This document shows positions 45,001 to 55,165 of a stretch of DNA of 64,000 bases, piece by piece; position 1 is the stretch's first letter; each line of letters opens with the position of its first letter. Source of the DNA: Lunularia cruciata (lineage: Eukaryota; Streptophyta; Marchantiopsida; Lunulariales; Lunulariaceae); assembly GCA_948567375.1 (NCBI GenBank), contig OX419756.1:62820333-62884332 (forward strand), given 5' to 3'. Below the pieces are notes generated by a model, which searched no databases, was not told where the DNA came from, and was given only the letters and a program-made list of their open reading frames with translations. Both the position numbers and the translations under genes were made by a program.

Positions 45001-45500
45001 GAAAGTGCACTTTGAGCCTGATTCTCACTTCATGTTCTCAATCCCTATCACCCTCTCTCATAGTCTGTTAAATTGCTCAAATTTTCTAAGCTCTTCCTTC
45101 TCCTAAAATGTTCCCACTCGCACAACTTCAAACACTCCAAGAATGGGTAGGGCTTCAAGACAATTCAATAGAACCTTACCTCCTTGTGAGGTGCTGCATC
45201 TATACACTTTAATCAATCCATTTGAGATTTTGGCATGCATTTTTGGTGAAGCATCATGGTGCATGTATGTATGAAGTGGCATGAGCACTGATGGAGACCA
45301 AAACTAGTTCTTTATCCTACATGTCATCTCCTTGTTAAGTAGGAAGTTGAAGCAATATTGACTAGCAATGACATTCAACATGTCATCCCACACTTGTGTT
45401 TGTAGTACCTTTGTTCATGGTACCTTTAACTCCAACATACATTCTCTTTTTCTGGTGATTCTTTAGGAACTTTTTGTGGCGATTGAGCTAGAAGCTATAC
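42015..45500 (-). pseudogene. Family-C LTR-type coiled-coil frame, minus copy, broken
   Basis: Read on -, this is a diverged version of the LTR frame. The N-terminal part near 45290-45100 (LMPLHTYMHHDASP, LNCLEALPILGVFEVVRVG) is followed by LHFYIGMRLLHKGERKLF (44448-44122), which fits the AHFYLGLNLLNSAERNRMV landmark. An acidic part (44047-43787) and a coiled coil full of stops continue to about 42060. It parallels the plus copy at 53200-62180. No intact frame exceeds about 110 codons. Confidence 0.7.
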
Positions 45501-46300
45501 TTTATATCTTCAAGTATCATCCTACTCAACATGATATGCTTATTTGGGGAAAACAACCCAAAAAAATCTGCCTAAGGAAACATCAGGTAGGCTGCTAAAC
45601 TATCCATTTGCCCACATTTACTCCCTTCTATTCTAATGCATTAGATCACCCTTCCTCATCATGCTCCCCTTGATATCTCCTTTGGATAGATTTAGAGTTT
45701 ATACATGATCAACTATTAAGTCCCTTAATGAGGAGTGGACTTCATGTTGTATGATAGAGAATAGTGTGGATCCATATGAGGTTAGTAGCCATATTCTAGG
45801 ACCTCCCTCCCATGCATGAAGGGGAGTGGGATCTTTAATGGAGATATAGTCTATTTTATATTCAAAGACCCATTGTTAGGTACATTGATGTTGCATTAGA
45901 GCATCTTAGAGTAGAGCACCTTTTGCCAAATCTATATCCCTTAAAAGTAAGGGATATAGATTTGGAGGACAAGGAAAATGCTCCTCCTAATTTTTTTCAC
46001 CTTGATCCTATTACCATTCATCCTCCCATTGTATAGGATATGATTTTGTCTTGAGGAGGACATCTTCATTCTTGCACATTTGTATGCATATATTATGTTA
46101 CAATTATATTTTTAATATATTCACATTCATCTCACACTCACTTCTATGTTCTTCTTTGTCAAACATGAATATGCATGGTGAATTTTCTTTAATGACATGG
46201 TGCTTTATGTGATATTTGTATTGTCAATTGCATCTTATTTGCTAAATTTTGTATCTTTCTGACAATGTTGCTCTTGCTTTTGAAAATTTTTAAATTTACA
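45501..46300. other. AT-rich stretch without a gene
   Basis: No convincing coding frame was found. A short run near 45955-46050 on + (DLEDKEN-like) may be a retroelement scrap. The one clear structure is the perfect inverted repeat at 45926-45965. Confidence 0.5.
45926..45965. repeat. Perfect 18-bp inverted repeat with 4-nt loop
   Basis: The left arm CCAAATCTATATCCCTTA (45926-45943) and the right arm TAAGGGATATAGATTTGG (45948-45965) are exact complements around AAAG. It could be a hairpin, a MITE remnant or a binding site. Confidence 0.92.
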
Positions 46301-46329
46301 CTGATTGATCACATACTACCAAAGACTTG

Positions 46330-46620
46330 ACCAAAGACTGCTTGTATCACCACCAAGACTTCACTTTGGCAAAATTCAGCAGCATAACATCAATGGAAGC
46401 TCCAATTGGACCTTTGCAGATAACCAACAATACTCAAGCAAGCTGTTTAGATCAAGCAAAATCCAGCAAGACTCAACAAGCTGTTTTGGTCAAACAGACA
46501 GTGTGACCACAACAAGTCAGCAGCAAGTCACCAACAAGCTTTTTGGGTTTAACAAAACCACAACAAGACCCCAATGAGCTTTTTAGGTCAAGAAGAACCC
46601 AAGCAACATTGCTAAAGCCC
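46330..46620 (+). repeat. Degenerate tandem repeat, about 60-bp unit
   Basis: Four imperfect units share CAAGCTGTTT-(A/T)G-TCAA or CAAGCTTTTTGGG and an AACAAG-rich spacer. Translated on + they give repeated (S/N)KLF or SCFG blocks in a Gln/Ser/Thr-rich frame (46305-46577). It may be non-coding. Confidence 0.6.
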
Positions 46621-46818
46621 CAACACAACTCAAAGTGTGTGGCAAACCCCATATCACAACATGGTTAGACTCCAAAATAACTTGGCATGTGTGGAAAAAC
46701 TTGAGTCCTAGTGCAGCAAAAGAATTATTTTTATAGCAAAATTTGAGCTCAACATGTTAATAGTGTCTTTTGAGAGCAAAAACTGTTTATTTGAAAAATC
46801 ATATACTTTCCCTCTAGA

Positions 46819-46888
46819 GAGATGATTGACATATTACAATTAAGACAATATGAGATGATTGACATATTACACAATTGACACAATATGA
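46819..46888 (+). repeat. Two-copy tandem repeat, about 36 bp
   Basis: GAGATGATTGACATATTACA occurs at 46819 and again at 46852, each followed by AATT-GACAATAT-like sequence. Confidence 0.8.
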
Positions 46889-47013
46889 CAAGAATATGTA
46901 GTCAAAATTTATATATCTGTTTGGCTTTCTAGAGATCATACAGAATATAGTATAAGTACCCCACTCTAGACTCTAAATGGAGTACATTGTGTGTGATTGA
47001 CTCCTTTGTCACA

Positions 47014-47268
47014 CTAATCACTCTCACTTGAACTGCCTGTTTTGTAGTCAAGAAATTTTGGATCACAACTAACACTGTCAATTGGTGTACTATCTATGTT
47101 AGAGAGTATTCTCATTAAACTCTTTATTTCCTCTGGTATTTTCCACACTTTTGCTAGTTCTAAGATAATAGAATGATACCTTTTGGATTCAGCATCCCTC
47201 TCTTTTATTCTCCTCTTCTCTAACTTAGAAATCAATAAAATCTCTTCAAATTCACATTTCTTGGGCAA
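47014..47268 (-). CDS. Hypothetical frame, possibly a C-terminal exon
   Basis: This 84-codon frame (MPKKCEFEEILLISKLEKRR...) is rich in charged helical residues and ends SSSESD. It lies downstream of the frame at 47576-48134 on the same strand. It could be a final exon or a decayed remnant of a helical, SANT/trihelix-type transposon-associated protein. It is not recognised with confidence. Confidence 0.25.
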   Translation of the reverse strand: MPKKCEFEEILLISKLEKRRIKERDAESKRYHSIILELAKVWKIPEEIKSLMRILSNIDSTPIDSVSCDPKFLDYKTGSSSESD

Positions 47269-47575
47269 CTTTCCATATTTTCCATCTTATGCGCTCCAAT
47301 TTTTGCCAACTAACATCTTTCTTGGGCTTCCATTGATTCACTTTTCAACTTTATAACATTTAAAAGATCATGTGCAAAGGTAGCAACCATTGAAGACAAA
47401 GGTGTCTTAAATTAAGAAACCTTCTTCTATTTTATGACTCATTCTCCTGCACTCTCTCTTTTTCACCCTCTTTCTTTTCTCTTTCCTGAACTTCTTGTGA
47501 TCAAGGTTCCTCTTTGGTAGGTGAAGTTGGTTGACGTGGGAATTCCTATGATTTTGATGGGTGAAAGGATGTGAT

Positions 47576-48134
47576 TTAACTCTCCTCTACTTGCATGTGC
47601 ACATGGTACTCCTCTATACCTGTTCCATGGTAAGTTTGTACATAAGGAAACGACTCTTGGGTGCTAGGAACAAAAAATACTTGAAAATAAAATGTTGGTT
47701 TGTGGCTAGTTCTTGACCCATGTGTGTTCTCTGCACAATACTCAAATGGTAGCTCCAATGAAACTCAAGATCCAGATCCAGTTCTTCATCTATGACCATC
47801 TCTAAAAACAAATTTCTACACCTACACTCAAGAGAGCAAGTGGTGAAATATTGGCTCTAGTGCCAAATAGAAGATCCATTCTTGCATAATAGGGACGCTG
47901 CCTATTCAACTTATCTTCAATAGTTCTCTGTCCTTGTTTGAGTTCCTTCTTGGTTAGCCCTCCTCTGTGCACTTGTCTTTCCAGTTTCAAGCTGATTTGT
48001 AGGAAGCCATGTAGCACACCCAATTTTAGTAGAATCTTTAACCATTCATAAATTATTAAAAACACTTCACAAACTTCAGAAGATAAGTGGCCATGTAGCT
48101 GAACATGGTGCTTTTCTGAACAAGTTTCTTGCAA
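47576..48134 (-). pseudogene. Decayed gene fragment, trihelix/SANT-like (tentative)
   Basis: Frames 48134-47802 and 47811-47576 fit one gene with a frame change near 47810. The first contains LTKKELKQGQRTIEDKLNRQ, then YYARMDLLFGTRANISPLAL. A Tyr-x-x-Met-Asp-x-Leu-Phe-Gly pattern after a helical region recalls plant trihelix or Myb/SANT-like proteins. The second ends TYHGTGIEEYHVHMQVEES. I cannot name the family. No retroelement motif was seen. Confidence 0.3.
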
Positions 48135-48463
48135 GTACCTCCATGAAATGTTTTGTAATGTTTGGGATCCTCAAGATAATCCAAAATTTAACGATAATTG
48201 TGAGAGACTATTTTAAACTGTCTTCATCCCCTACTTTTGGTCTACACCTCGGCAGAAGGCTGCCGCAAGGTCCCAAGGACACCATGTTCAAAAGATGCTA
48301 AAATTTTACTGATGCAAGAGCTGGAATGAAAGCGGGAGATGGTAGACTTGGAACATTGGTATTGAGACTAATGGGACTTTGCGTGGGAAGGGGTGTGCCG
48401 TCCATATTTATTACCATAGGGAGAATTGAAAAGCCTGCACACTTCAGTTGTCTCCCACTCCTC

Positions 48464-48594
48464 AAAATGCCTGAGCATCAAGAAGTTACATCACTGCAAG
48501 TCTTGGCGCCCAAAAACTTCCACTTCCCAAAATGCCTGCAGATCAAGAAGTTACATAACTATAACTGCAAGTCTTGTAGTCCGAAAACTTCCAT
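48464..48594 (+). repeat. Two-copy tandem duplication, about 65-70 bp
   Basis: The block AAAATGCCTG...ATCAAGAAGTTACAT...TGCAAGTCTTG...AAAACTTCCA at 48464-48528 is repeated at 48529-48594 with an extra few bases and substitutions. Confidence 0.85.
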
Positions 48595-48923
48595 CGGATG
48601 GGATCAAAAATTATCTAGATTTCTAAATTGACCAAGGTAAAGAGGATAACTAACGATTTAGAAAACTAACAAAGCAACAATCAGACGAGGAATGAGGGCA
48701 ATAGCAAAGATGGAGAAAGGGGAATCCTTAATTTTGAAAAATCTTAGTAAGGTGGTGGGGTGTAGAGTTCAATTCACATTCAGGATTCTTTTCTTGTCAC
48801 GGAGCACTCACTTTAGAGCTGCACTCACTTTTCCCTGTTAATTAATGCATGTTAGAGGTCGGTCCTGATTTAGGTCGGTAAAGTTTATCAATATATGAAA
48901 AAGCGGAAACGGTACCGTAAAGT

Positions 48924-49107
48924 GGTTGAATACCCCTCATGTATTTAACGAGCATTTCATTTTCCTTGCATCTTAATTTTTTAGTTAGTGGGGAAACATT
49001 TTACGGTAAACCTACATTGGATACCAGCCATATATTTAACTGGCATTTCATTTTCCTTGTATCTTTTTTTGTATAGGTAGTGAGGAAACATTTTATGGGT
49101 AGTAAAC
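48924..49107 (+). repeat. Two-copy tandem duplication, about 91 bp
   Basis: Copy 1 is at 48924-49011 and copy 2 at 49015-49107. Both contain GCATTTCATTTTCCTTG and GAAACATTTTA. They lie upstream of the proline-rich gene. Confidence 0.87.
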
Positions 49108-49160
49108 GTACCTTGCCCGTAAAGAACCCGTCAAAGTCATTATTAAAACGCACTAGTGTT

Positions 49161-49900
49161 TACAAGTTGAAAGAACGACTTGAGCTTGAGCTCTAGATTT
49201 TGGTAAGAATAGACAAATCGAAAGAAATGTTCTGTGAGAATAACACTACTGGATTTCAATTGTTTGAGAATTTATTTAAGGTAGATGAGACGCACATTCC
49301 TGTCTGTCAGCCATCAATCACAGAAGTCATGATTGAGTTACCAAAACATGCAATTTCTCACAAGCACGTCGGCTGGTAGTGCTGCTTCGAACCTTTATAT
49401 ACTGCGTGGTATATATCACTGTTTCTATCAATCAACTGTTTATTAGATTTCATATATGTTTAGCTATAATCACTTGTCTTCCTCACGCTTTCCGTAGAGA
49501 GTCCTCTATTAATGATACAGATTTTCAACTTTTTTATCACACAACTTCCTTTAATTGCTGAGTACAGGAGTAGCAGAATCCAGAATCCCTCTACAGTTTA
49601 TGGTGATGTCCGTACAGTCCTTACAAATTGGAATTATCGACTTGTGCTCTACATTTCGGTAAGAAAAGAAAGAATCGAAGAGATGTTCGGAGAGAATAAC
49701 ACAACCGAATTTCCGTGTTTCAGAACTTTCAAGGTGGATGAGATGCATATTTCTGTCTTGGAGTCTAGCAATCATAGACATGATTTAGTTCGCAAAACAT
49801 TGAAAGTCTCGCAAGCACGCCGACTGGTAAGAGAATGGTAGTGCTGCTTCAAAGCTACATAGACTGCATGATCACCGTTAGCAACCAACATGCCCTTCAT
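49161..49900 (+). repeat. Direct duplication, offset 461 bp, upstream of the proline-rich gene
   Basis: 49161-49440 aligns with 49622-49900. Shared landmarks are CGACTTG, TTTCGGTAAGAA-like, GAGAATAACAC, AAGGT-GATGAGA-GCA-ATT-CTGTCT, CACAAGCACG/CGCAAGCACG and TAGTGCTGCTTC. The second copy runs to within 40-50 nt of the ATG at 49940, so the promoter/leader appears duplicated. Confidence 0.85.
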
Positions 49901-49939
49901 CATACTTTGAGTACCGATTGTAGACGCAGGACTTGCAGA

Positions 49940-50350
49940 ATGGGGAGTATTGCCAACATGCGGAAGATGAGTCACTCCACAACTGGCTTCTTCATGGTAC
50001 TGGTATGCTGCGTGTGTATCGGAGGAATGCTGTTGCCCACAGCAATGGGATCTCGCGTTCTTATGGCGGATATTCCATCAGCAGCACCACCAGCCTTGCG
50101 CAGTTCCGATCCTGATTTCCATCTACCCCGTTTACCCACACTACCCCCTCTACCCAATATTTTTTCTGGATCAAATCCACCTTCTGCGCACCCTTCCCCA
50201 CCTTCCAGGTCCAATCCTGATTCCCATCCACCCCCTTTCTCCACACAGCCCCCTCTACCCAATATCTTTCAGCTTCCGAGTCCACCTCCTTTCCGTCTAC
50301 CTTCTGTCCCTTCCGTCCCATTCCCCTCCCATCCACCTCCTTCTCCCTGA
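49940..50350 (+). CDS. Small secreted proline-rich protein (putative), 136 codons
   Basis: The start at 49940 (MGSIANMRKMS) was chosen over the ATG at 49835 because it places a hydrophobic stretch (GFFMVLVCCVCIGGMLLPTAMG) near the N-terminus as a signal peptide, with likely cleavage near AMG-SRV. The rest is about one-third proline, with two related blocks (SDPDFHLPRLPTLPPLPNIF and SNPDSHPPPFSTQPPLPNIF). It is probably extracellular or cell-wall associated. After the TGA at 50348-50350 the same frame continues for about 32 codons, still Pro/Ser/His-rich, with ARAPESH and ARAPSSH. So this may be a shortened allele. No intron is needed. It is the only non-retroelement gene I would defend here. 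Confidence 0.6.
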   Translation: MGSIANMRKMSHSTTGFFMVLVCCVCIGGMLLPTAMGSRVLMADIPSAAPPALRSSDPDFHLPRLPTLPPLPNIFSGSNPPSAHPSPPSRSNPDSHPPPFSTQPPLPNIFQLPSPPPFRLPSVPSVPFPSHPPPSP

Positions 50351-50887
50351 GCTACACATTCCCCTCCTCCTCCACACAATGCGTCTCCTGCTCGGGCTCC
50401 GGAATCTCATGATCATTCTGCCAGGGCTCCCAGTTCTCATAGGGGGTGATCATCCATAATGTATATTGGGCATGTGAAGCTGAGACTTCAGAGACTCTGC
50501 TGACAATTCTGCAACGGTTCCTAGTGCACACCGGGGATGATCATCAGCCGTCTCATATTTGTAGATTTACTGGTTCGGACGCCTTATTGCTTAACTCGTC
50601 CGCACATTGGTTGACTTTCTTAAAGAGCTTCCTGGCTCTCGCGGTTTACAGATGTAAAGTTTACACGTCCGAATCAAAATTTTTGTTTGAGTGCTGTGAT
50701 GGTGGCTACAAGAGCTTGGATCTGTCCGCAGATTTGCCTTTCCATGAGTTCCGGCTCGCCGACTAACATTGGCACCAACCGCGTGGACGAACGGAGGTAG
50801 CGATGCCCTCAGTGCTCAAGAGTACACCGAAATTCGGTAAATGAAATAAGCGCTATGCACATGACTCGAGGATGGGCCAAGATAGGG

Positions 50888-51511
50888 AGCTGCAGAATGC
50901 TATTCCCAGAATCCTGTGCTCATAGGTCGCAGCATGGATAACTATTTGTTGAAATAAGTTTGCTCAAATGGGTGCCTGAATGGCTGCTCCTCAGTACATC
51001 TGGGAACACTTCGGTTCTGTCATTAAAAGGCGTGGAATACCGGTCATCTGATATCTTTAGGAATTGAAATAAAGGTTTACTCTGCCCGAATTATCTTTCC
51101 TTCCCTTTCTTAGATCTGGATGGGTTGACCTGATGAGATGTTAAAGAGAAAATAAAAGCAACAATTGCATGAGATCCTTCAAGAGAAATTATGTTCCCCA
51201 ATTCGTACTTGTACTTCTTACAGCGTCTAGCTGCAGAAAGCTATTTCGGAGAATCCTGTGCTCATAGGTCGCATGCGTAACTATTTGTTGAAATAAGTTT
51301 GTTCGAACGGTGCCTGCTCCTCGATACACGGAGGAGCAGGCATCATTAAGAAGCGTGGAATACCGCTCATGTGATGTCTTTGAGAATTTGAATCAATTAT
51401 ACTCTGCCAGGATTATCTTTCTTTCATTTCCCAGATCTGGATGGTTTGACGTTTTTGAGATATATGAGATGTTATAGAAAAAATAAAAGAGAATTGCATG
51501 AGATCCTTCAA
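50888..51511 (+). repeat. Direct duplication, offset 341 bp, downstream of the proline-rich gene
   Basis: 50888-51180 aligns with 51229-51511. Shared landmarks are AGCTGCAGAA, GAATCCTGTGCTCATAGGTCGCA, AACTATTTGTTGAAATAAGTTTG, GCGTGGAATACCG and TTGCATGAGATCCTTCAA. The second copy contains a 12-bp hairpin not found in the first. Confidence 0.9.
51311..51342. repeat. 12-bp perfect hairpin in second downstream copy
   Basis: TGCCTGCTCCTC (51311-51322) and GAGGAGCAGGCA (51331-51342) pair around GATACACG. The first copy has TGCCTGAATGGCTGCTCCTC without the right arm. Confidence 0.9.
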
Positions 51512-51531
51512 AAATTTTAAACGATGTCGAG

Positions 51532-51604
51532 TTTTGCATAATTTATGTAAGTGAAGAATAGCTGAATAAAACCAAATTCAATTATTCTTCACTTACATAA
51601 TGGA
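51532..51604. repeat. Inverted repeat, about 18 bp perfect, extendable to about 29 bp
   Basis: TTATGTAAGTGAAGAATA (51543-51560) pairs with TATTCTTCACTTACATAA (51583-51600). The pairing extends inward with two mismatches to a loop of about 8 nt (AAAACCAA). It could be a small MITE-like or fold-back element or an RNA hairpin. Confidence 0.88.
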
Positions 51605-52150
51605 TAATACAGAACCACGTTAATCATGTTCTACAGAAGAAAACCAAATATTTTGCAGTTTCGAATGTATTTAGTTGTCTGCCTCTACTTCCATGGACCA
51701 TATAAATTATTTGACTGCGATCCATCGAGTATCTAAATTTTAGTGCATGAGAATAAATTTGTATTTCTGTTAATATCAACCAATGAATCAAGAAATCGAT
51801 CTTTGTGTAATATACCATAGCATGCTTTTAGTGTTCGAATTAACAATTTGTCTCTAAAAAGTAAGAAAATAAAAATTTGAAACTGTAAAATTTAAAATAT
51901 TCAGTCTTATACTAGATTGAAGAACTTGCTCCTTCCTCTATTACAACAGTTTACGGTTGCTTCTTTGTTTAGTAAACTATGTCCACAGAAATGATTTGAA
52001 CAACAAAAAGTATATACCACACTTCTATATATTACATTTAGTTATTTGTAGGGTTTTCCAATTTGTAATATTATATAAAACATAACCCACAGAAACTATA
52101 AACTACAGTATTCTAAACTGAATTGAGATGAACATTTAAACATTACATAG
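51605..52150. other. AT-rich stretch, nothing recognised
   Basis: Stops are frequent in all frames. I see no motif, repeat or retroelement similarity in this stretch. Confidence 0.5.
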
Positions 52151-52189
52151 CTCCTCATTTTTGAGAATTCAAATTCTTCTTTGCTTGGA

Positions 52190-53000
52190 AACCAAACCAC
52201 CAATTCTTGTTTTCTTGGTTTGATTGCAATGGCTCATTAATCACTAACTTCTTTTTTGTCTTGTGCTAACATCTCCTACCTTGTAGAACAATCTTCATGT
52301 GATAATTCATATGATAACACATTGTTGATAAAAAATTTGGTATACCAGCAAGAAACATGCCATTCTCTTGAGAGATAGGGTCAGAAATGGCTAGGTTTGA
52401 GGGTTTAGTGTTTAGGTCACCAATTGCAGTTCTTTATTGTAACCTATTCAACTCCTTGAGCAAAAACTGCTCCTAGAATAGGGAAGTGTCACCACCAACA
52501 ATGCACCTCAACACATCAAAACTTGAAAGATCACTTTCACTAAGAATGAGTTTCAACTATTTCTTGAAGGTGATGACTCAATCAACTCTGAAGGTGCTAC
52601 TTACTGCTGCTTCATTACAAACACATGTTCAACTACAACCCCAAAATCTATGTTCTACCCTTCCTAGAAGGCACAACTCTGAAAGCACTTTGCATTGACA
52701 ATAGGACTTTGATTTTGTGGTACTTTCAACACTACAGTTCATTTTTTATCCATCAAGGCAATGCTTTGCTCCTTCAAAGCACATAGGGATCCCAGACAGT
52801 AATTACAAGTACAGATGATCACTCCCACTCAAGCACTTGGGTTCCTACTACAAAAGTTCCTCACCATTGGTTACTGTAGACATACAAGCAACACTCAAAA
52901 TCTAAGCAAAAGGAGCAAAGAGATCTTGCCCCTTTTGCTTTATCTTTGGAAGATTGAAAGAATTATTTACAAGTAAGCCAATATGTGATAGCCCACTTTG
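52190..53000 (-). repeat. LTR 3'-part fragment of the A/C type
   Basis: Read on -, it shares landmarks with the non-coding LTR ends: GCATTGCCTTGATGGAT, GTAGTGTTG, GTTGTGCCTTCTAGGAAGGGTAGAACA and a GGTTTCCAAGCAAAG-like end. Neither a primer-binding site nor a coding part is attached. It is strongly diverged. Confidence 0.55.
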
Positions 53001-53289
53001 CATCTCCTTATGCAGATTTTTTTTTCTTTTTTCTTTTTTCTGCAATCAGTCAAGTACCTAGATTATAATAATGCTAGTAATTAGGGCTTAGGGCTTTTAT
53101 TTCAAATCACCCAGAAGAATACACTGAACATGCAGTCAAAAGATATCATTAGGAAAGACTACCTCTACACAAGTAGAGGAGATGACAGCCTGAGACCATG
53201 ATACCACAAACACAATAACAATGACAAGTATGGCAGCATTTGGCCATCAGTCTTTAGGGCTTCAACTCCCCATGAGCAATTGCTGGCAT

Positions 53290-55165
53290 GTAGGATGAAG
53301 AACCGGTTTTGGTCACATCAGTCCTTATGCCACTTCACACATGTGAGACCAACAATGCTTCACCATTGATGATTGATGAAAATCAGCAATGAACAGATTG
53401 AAAGATTATAAATGACTCATCTCTAGAGGAGGTAAGTTTCAATAAATGGAATGTATGTCACCTTTAAGGTTCACAAGGAAAATCTCTTAGACAAATTAGG
53501 TGACCTTGCTTGACAGAGTCTTAAGTCTTGAGGTTTAGCACAAGTGACTATGTGAGCGGTGATCAAGAGCAAGAGAGTACTGAAGCAATTGAGTAAATTG
53601 GGACTTGAAGCGTTGGGTAACATGATGTTTCCATAAAAAAAGAAGACTCTAGCCTCAGTTGCCTTATGTTCTCCAGGAATGGAGGAATAGGCACATTAAG
53701 ACTATGTGGAATATCTCAATTCCAAGCATCTTTGATTCTTGTTGTGGATTTTGGATTTCACTTATCTCCCAATGGTGTTGGAGATCAAAGACAAGTAGAA
53801 TTCAAACTTCACCAACTTGCATGGTGATGTGCTTGCTTGGACAGAGGAGCATTTGCAGAAGGTTCTTTGATCAGCTCTACACATGGAGCAATGTACCTTG
53901 ACCAAGAGTGGTCTTGACCAACAGATGAGATGACAAGAAAATTTGAAGCCTCATATAAGTATGCCAAGATAGGGAATGGCTGGAAGGTGCATGGGTGTAA
54001 CAATCCTATCATGCATACTTTTGTGATCTTGCTCATGAAGCTCTTCAAATCAATGAGGAAAACTTATGTCAACAATGGGCAGGCCACCTTCTTCTAGCTG
54101 TTACATGAAGGAAGATCCATGGATTGAGCATAGATGTTTTATCATTGTGCTCATGAGGTGACAGAGAAATTGTAGACACCCAAGAGAAACACTTTCATCT
54201 CTTTGTTTGTCCTGCACTTTTATACAGGGATAAGGCTGCTGAAGAGGGAAGAATGGATGCTCTTCCTAGCACATTACTACCTTGTGGGATATCATCAAGC
54301 CCATGTGGCAAAGACCAAGAAGTACAAGGATGTATTTCTCAAGTATCAAAAGATAGGGAAATAGGTGCCAATCAACTAGCTTGTGAGAGCAAGCACAAGC
54401 AAATAAAAGGCAACCATAATGCAAGTTCAAATGGGAAGTGACACTAGCCTAATCGTCAAGTCATGGACTCTTTGGATGAGGAGAATTTCCAATCAGAGGA
54501 AAAATTGGGATTGGGAAACAAAGATGGGAGTGACCGCAAATCACAAGGAACTTCCCATGCAAAAGAACTCCAAGTAAATGTGGAGAAGGAATTGTCACCA
54601 ATTGTGGAGGTAGAGCTTCTAGAGTGGGAGACTTCTTTTTCTCAAATAGAAGTGTCCTTTGAACGTAAAGGAGGGGATGTGCAGCAAGGCATGGAGGTGC
54701 AATCCACCCTTGTGGGTGTGGTGGAGTTGAGAGTACTAGACCAACCCAGCTAACGAAGAAGAGGAGAAGGCAATGGTGGAAGAGGAGGAGATTATTGCAA
54801 AATCCAAATTGCAAGCAAAGAAGACCTCTCCTCCAACATTGGGATTGGAGACAATGCAGATTTTGACTGTCTTACCTTTTATAGAGCAACAAGAGACAAC
54901 TCCACCTCAGGATCTTGTGCTCAAGAATATCCAAACTATGCCATCATCATCATGCGGGTGTAGCTTCTTGAGTGAAGAAAAATGGAAGGGTCCAAGGAAC
55001 CAACTGTCCTTGGACTTGGTTGAAGTAATTTTGGCTACATCTGTTGCTGCTAAGATTGTGGCTATTGAAGTGTCAATTAGGAGTAGGAGTGTCAAGTAGG
55101 AGATTGGAAGAGGAGAAAGATGAAACAAGTTCTTTGACAATACCTGAAGTAGAAGCCACCATGGT
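53290..55165 (+). pseudogene. Family-C coiled-coil frame, N-terminal half
   Basis: This includes LMPLHTCETNNASP near 53330, a landmark LHFYTGIRLL near 54215-54245 (frameshifted), and acidic open stretches at 54463-54753 and 54773-55099 (MVEEEEIIAKSK...). Stops are frequent before 54460. The frame reads across the target duplication ATGGT into 58941, so it was one gene before the LTR inserted. Confidence 0.7.

Noticed and set aside
42015..45500. Cellular myosin/kinesin-like coiled-coil gene on the minus strand
   Set aside because: It aligns by landmarks with the family-C and family-A LTR frames, is full of stops and lies next to retroelement pieces.
48201..48640. Gene in the plus frames 48326-48631 and 48426-48626
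   Set aside because: Two overlapping frames arise from a 65-bp tandem duplication, with no start context or similarity that I can recognise.
50061..50336. Minus-strand Gly-rich frames opposite the proline-rich gene
   Set aside because: They mirror the proline codons on the opposite strand. The plus frame has a signal-like hydrophobic stretch and a sensible start, the minus frames do not.
50446..50766. Frame of 106 codons after the proline-rich gene
   Set aside because: It has no recognisable motif, its composition is unlike its neighbour, and part of it continues into duplicated non-coding sequence. It is probably chance.
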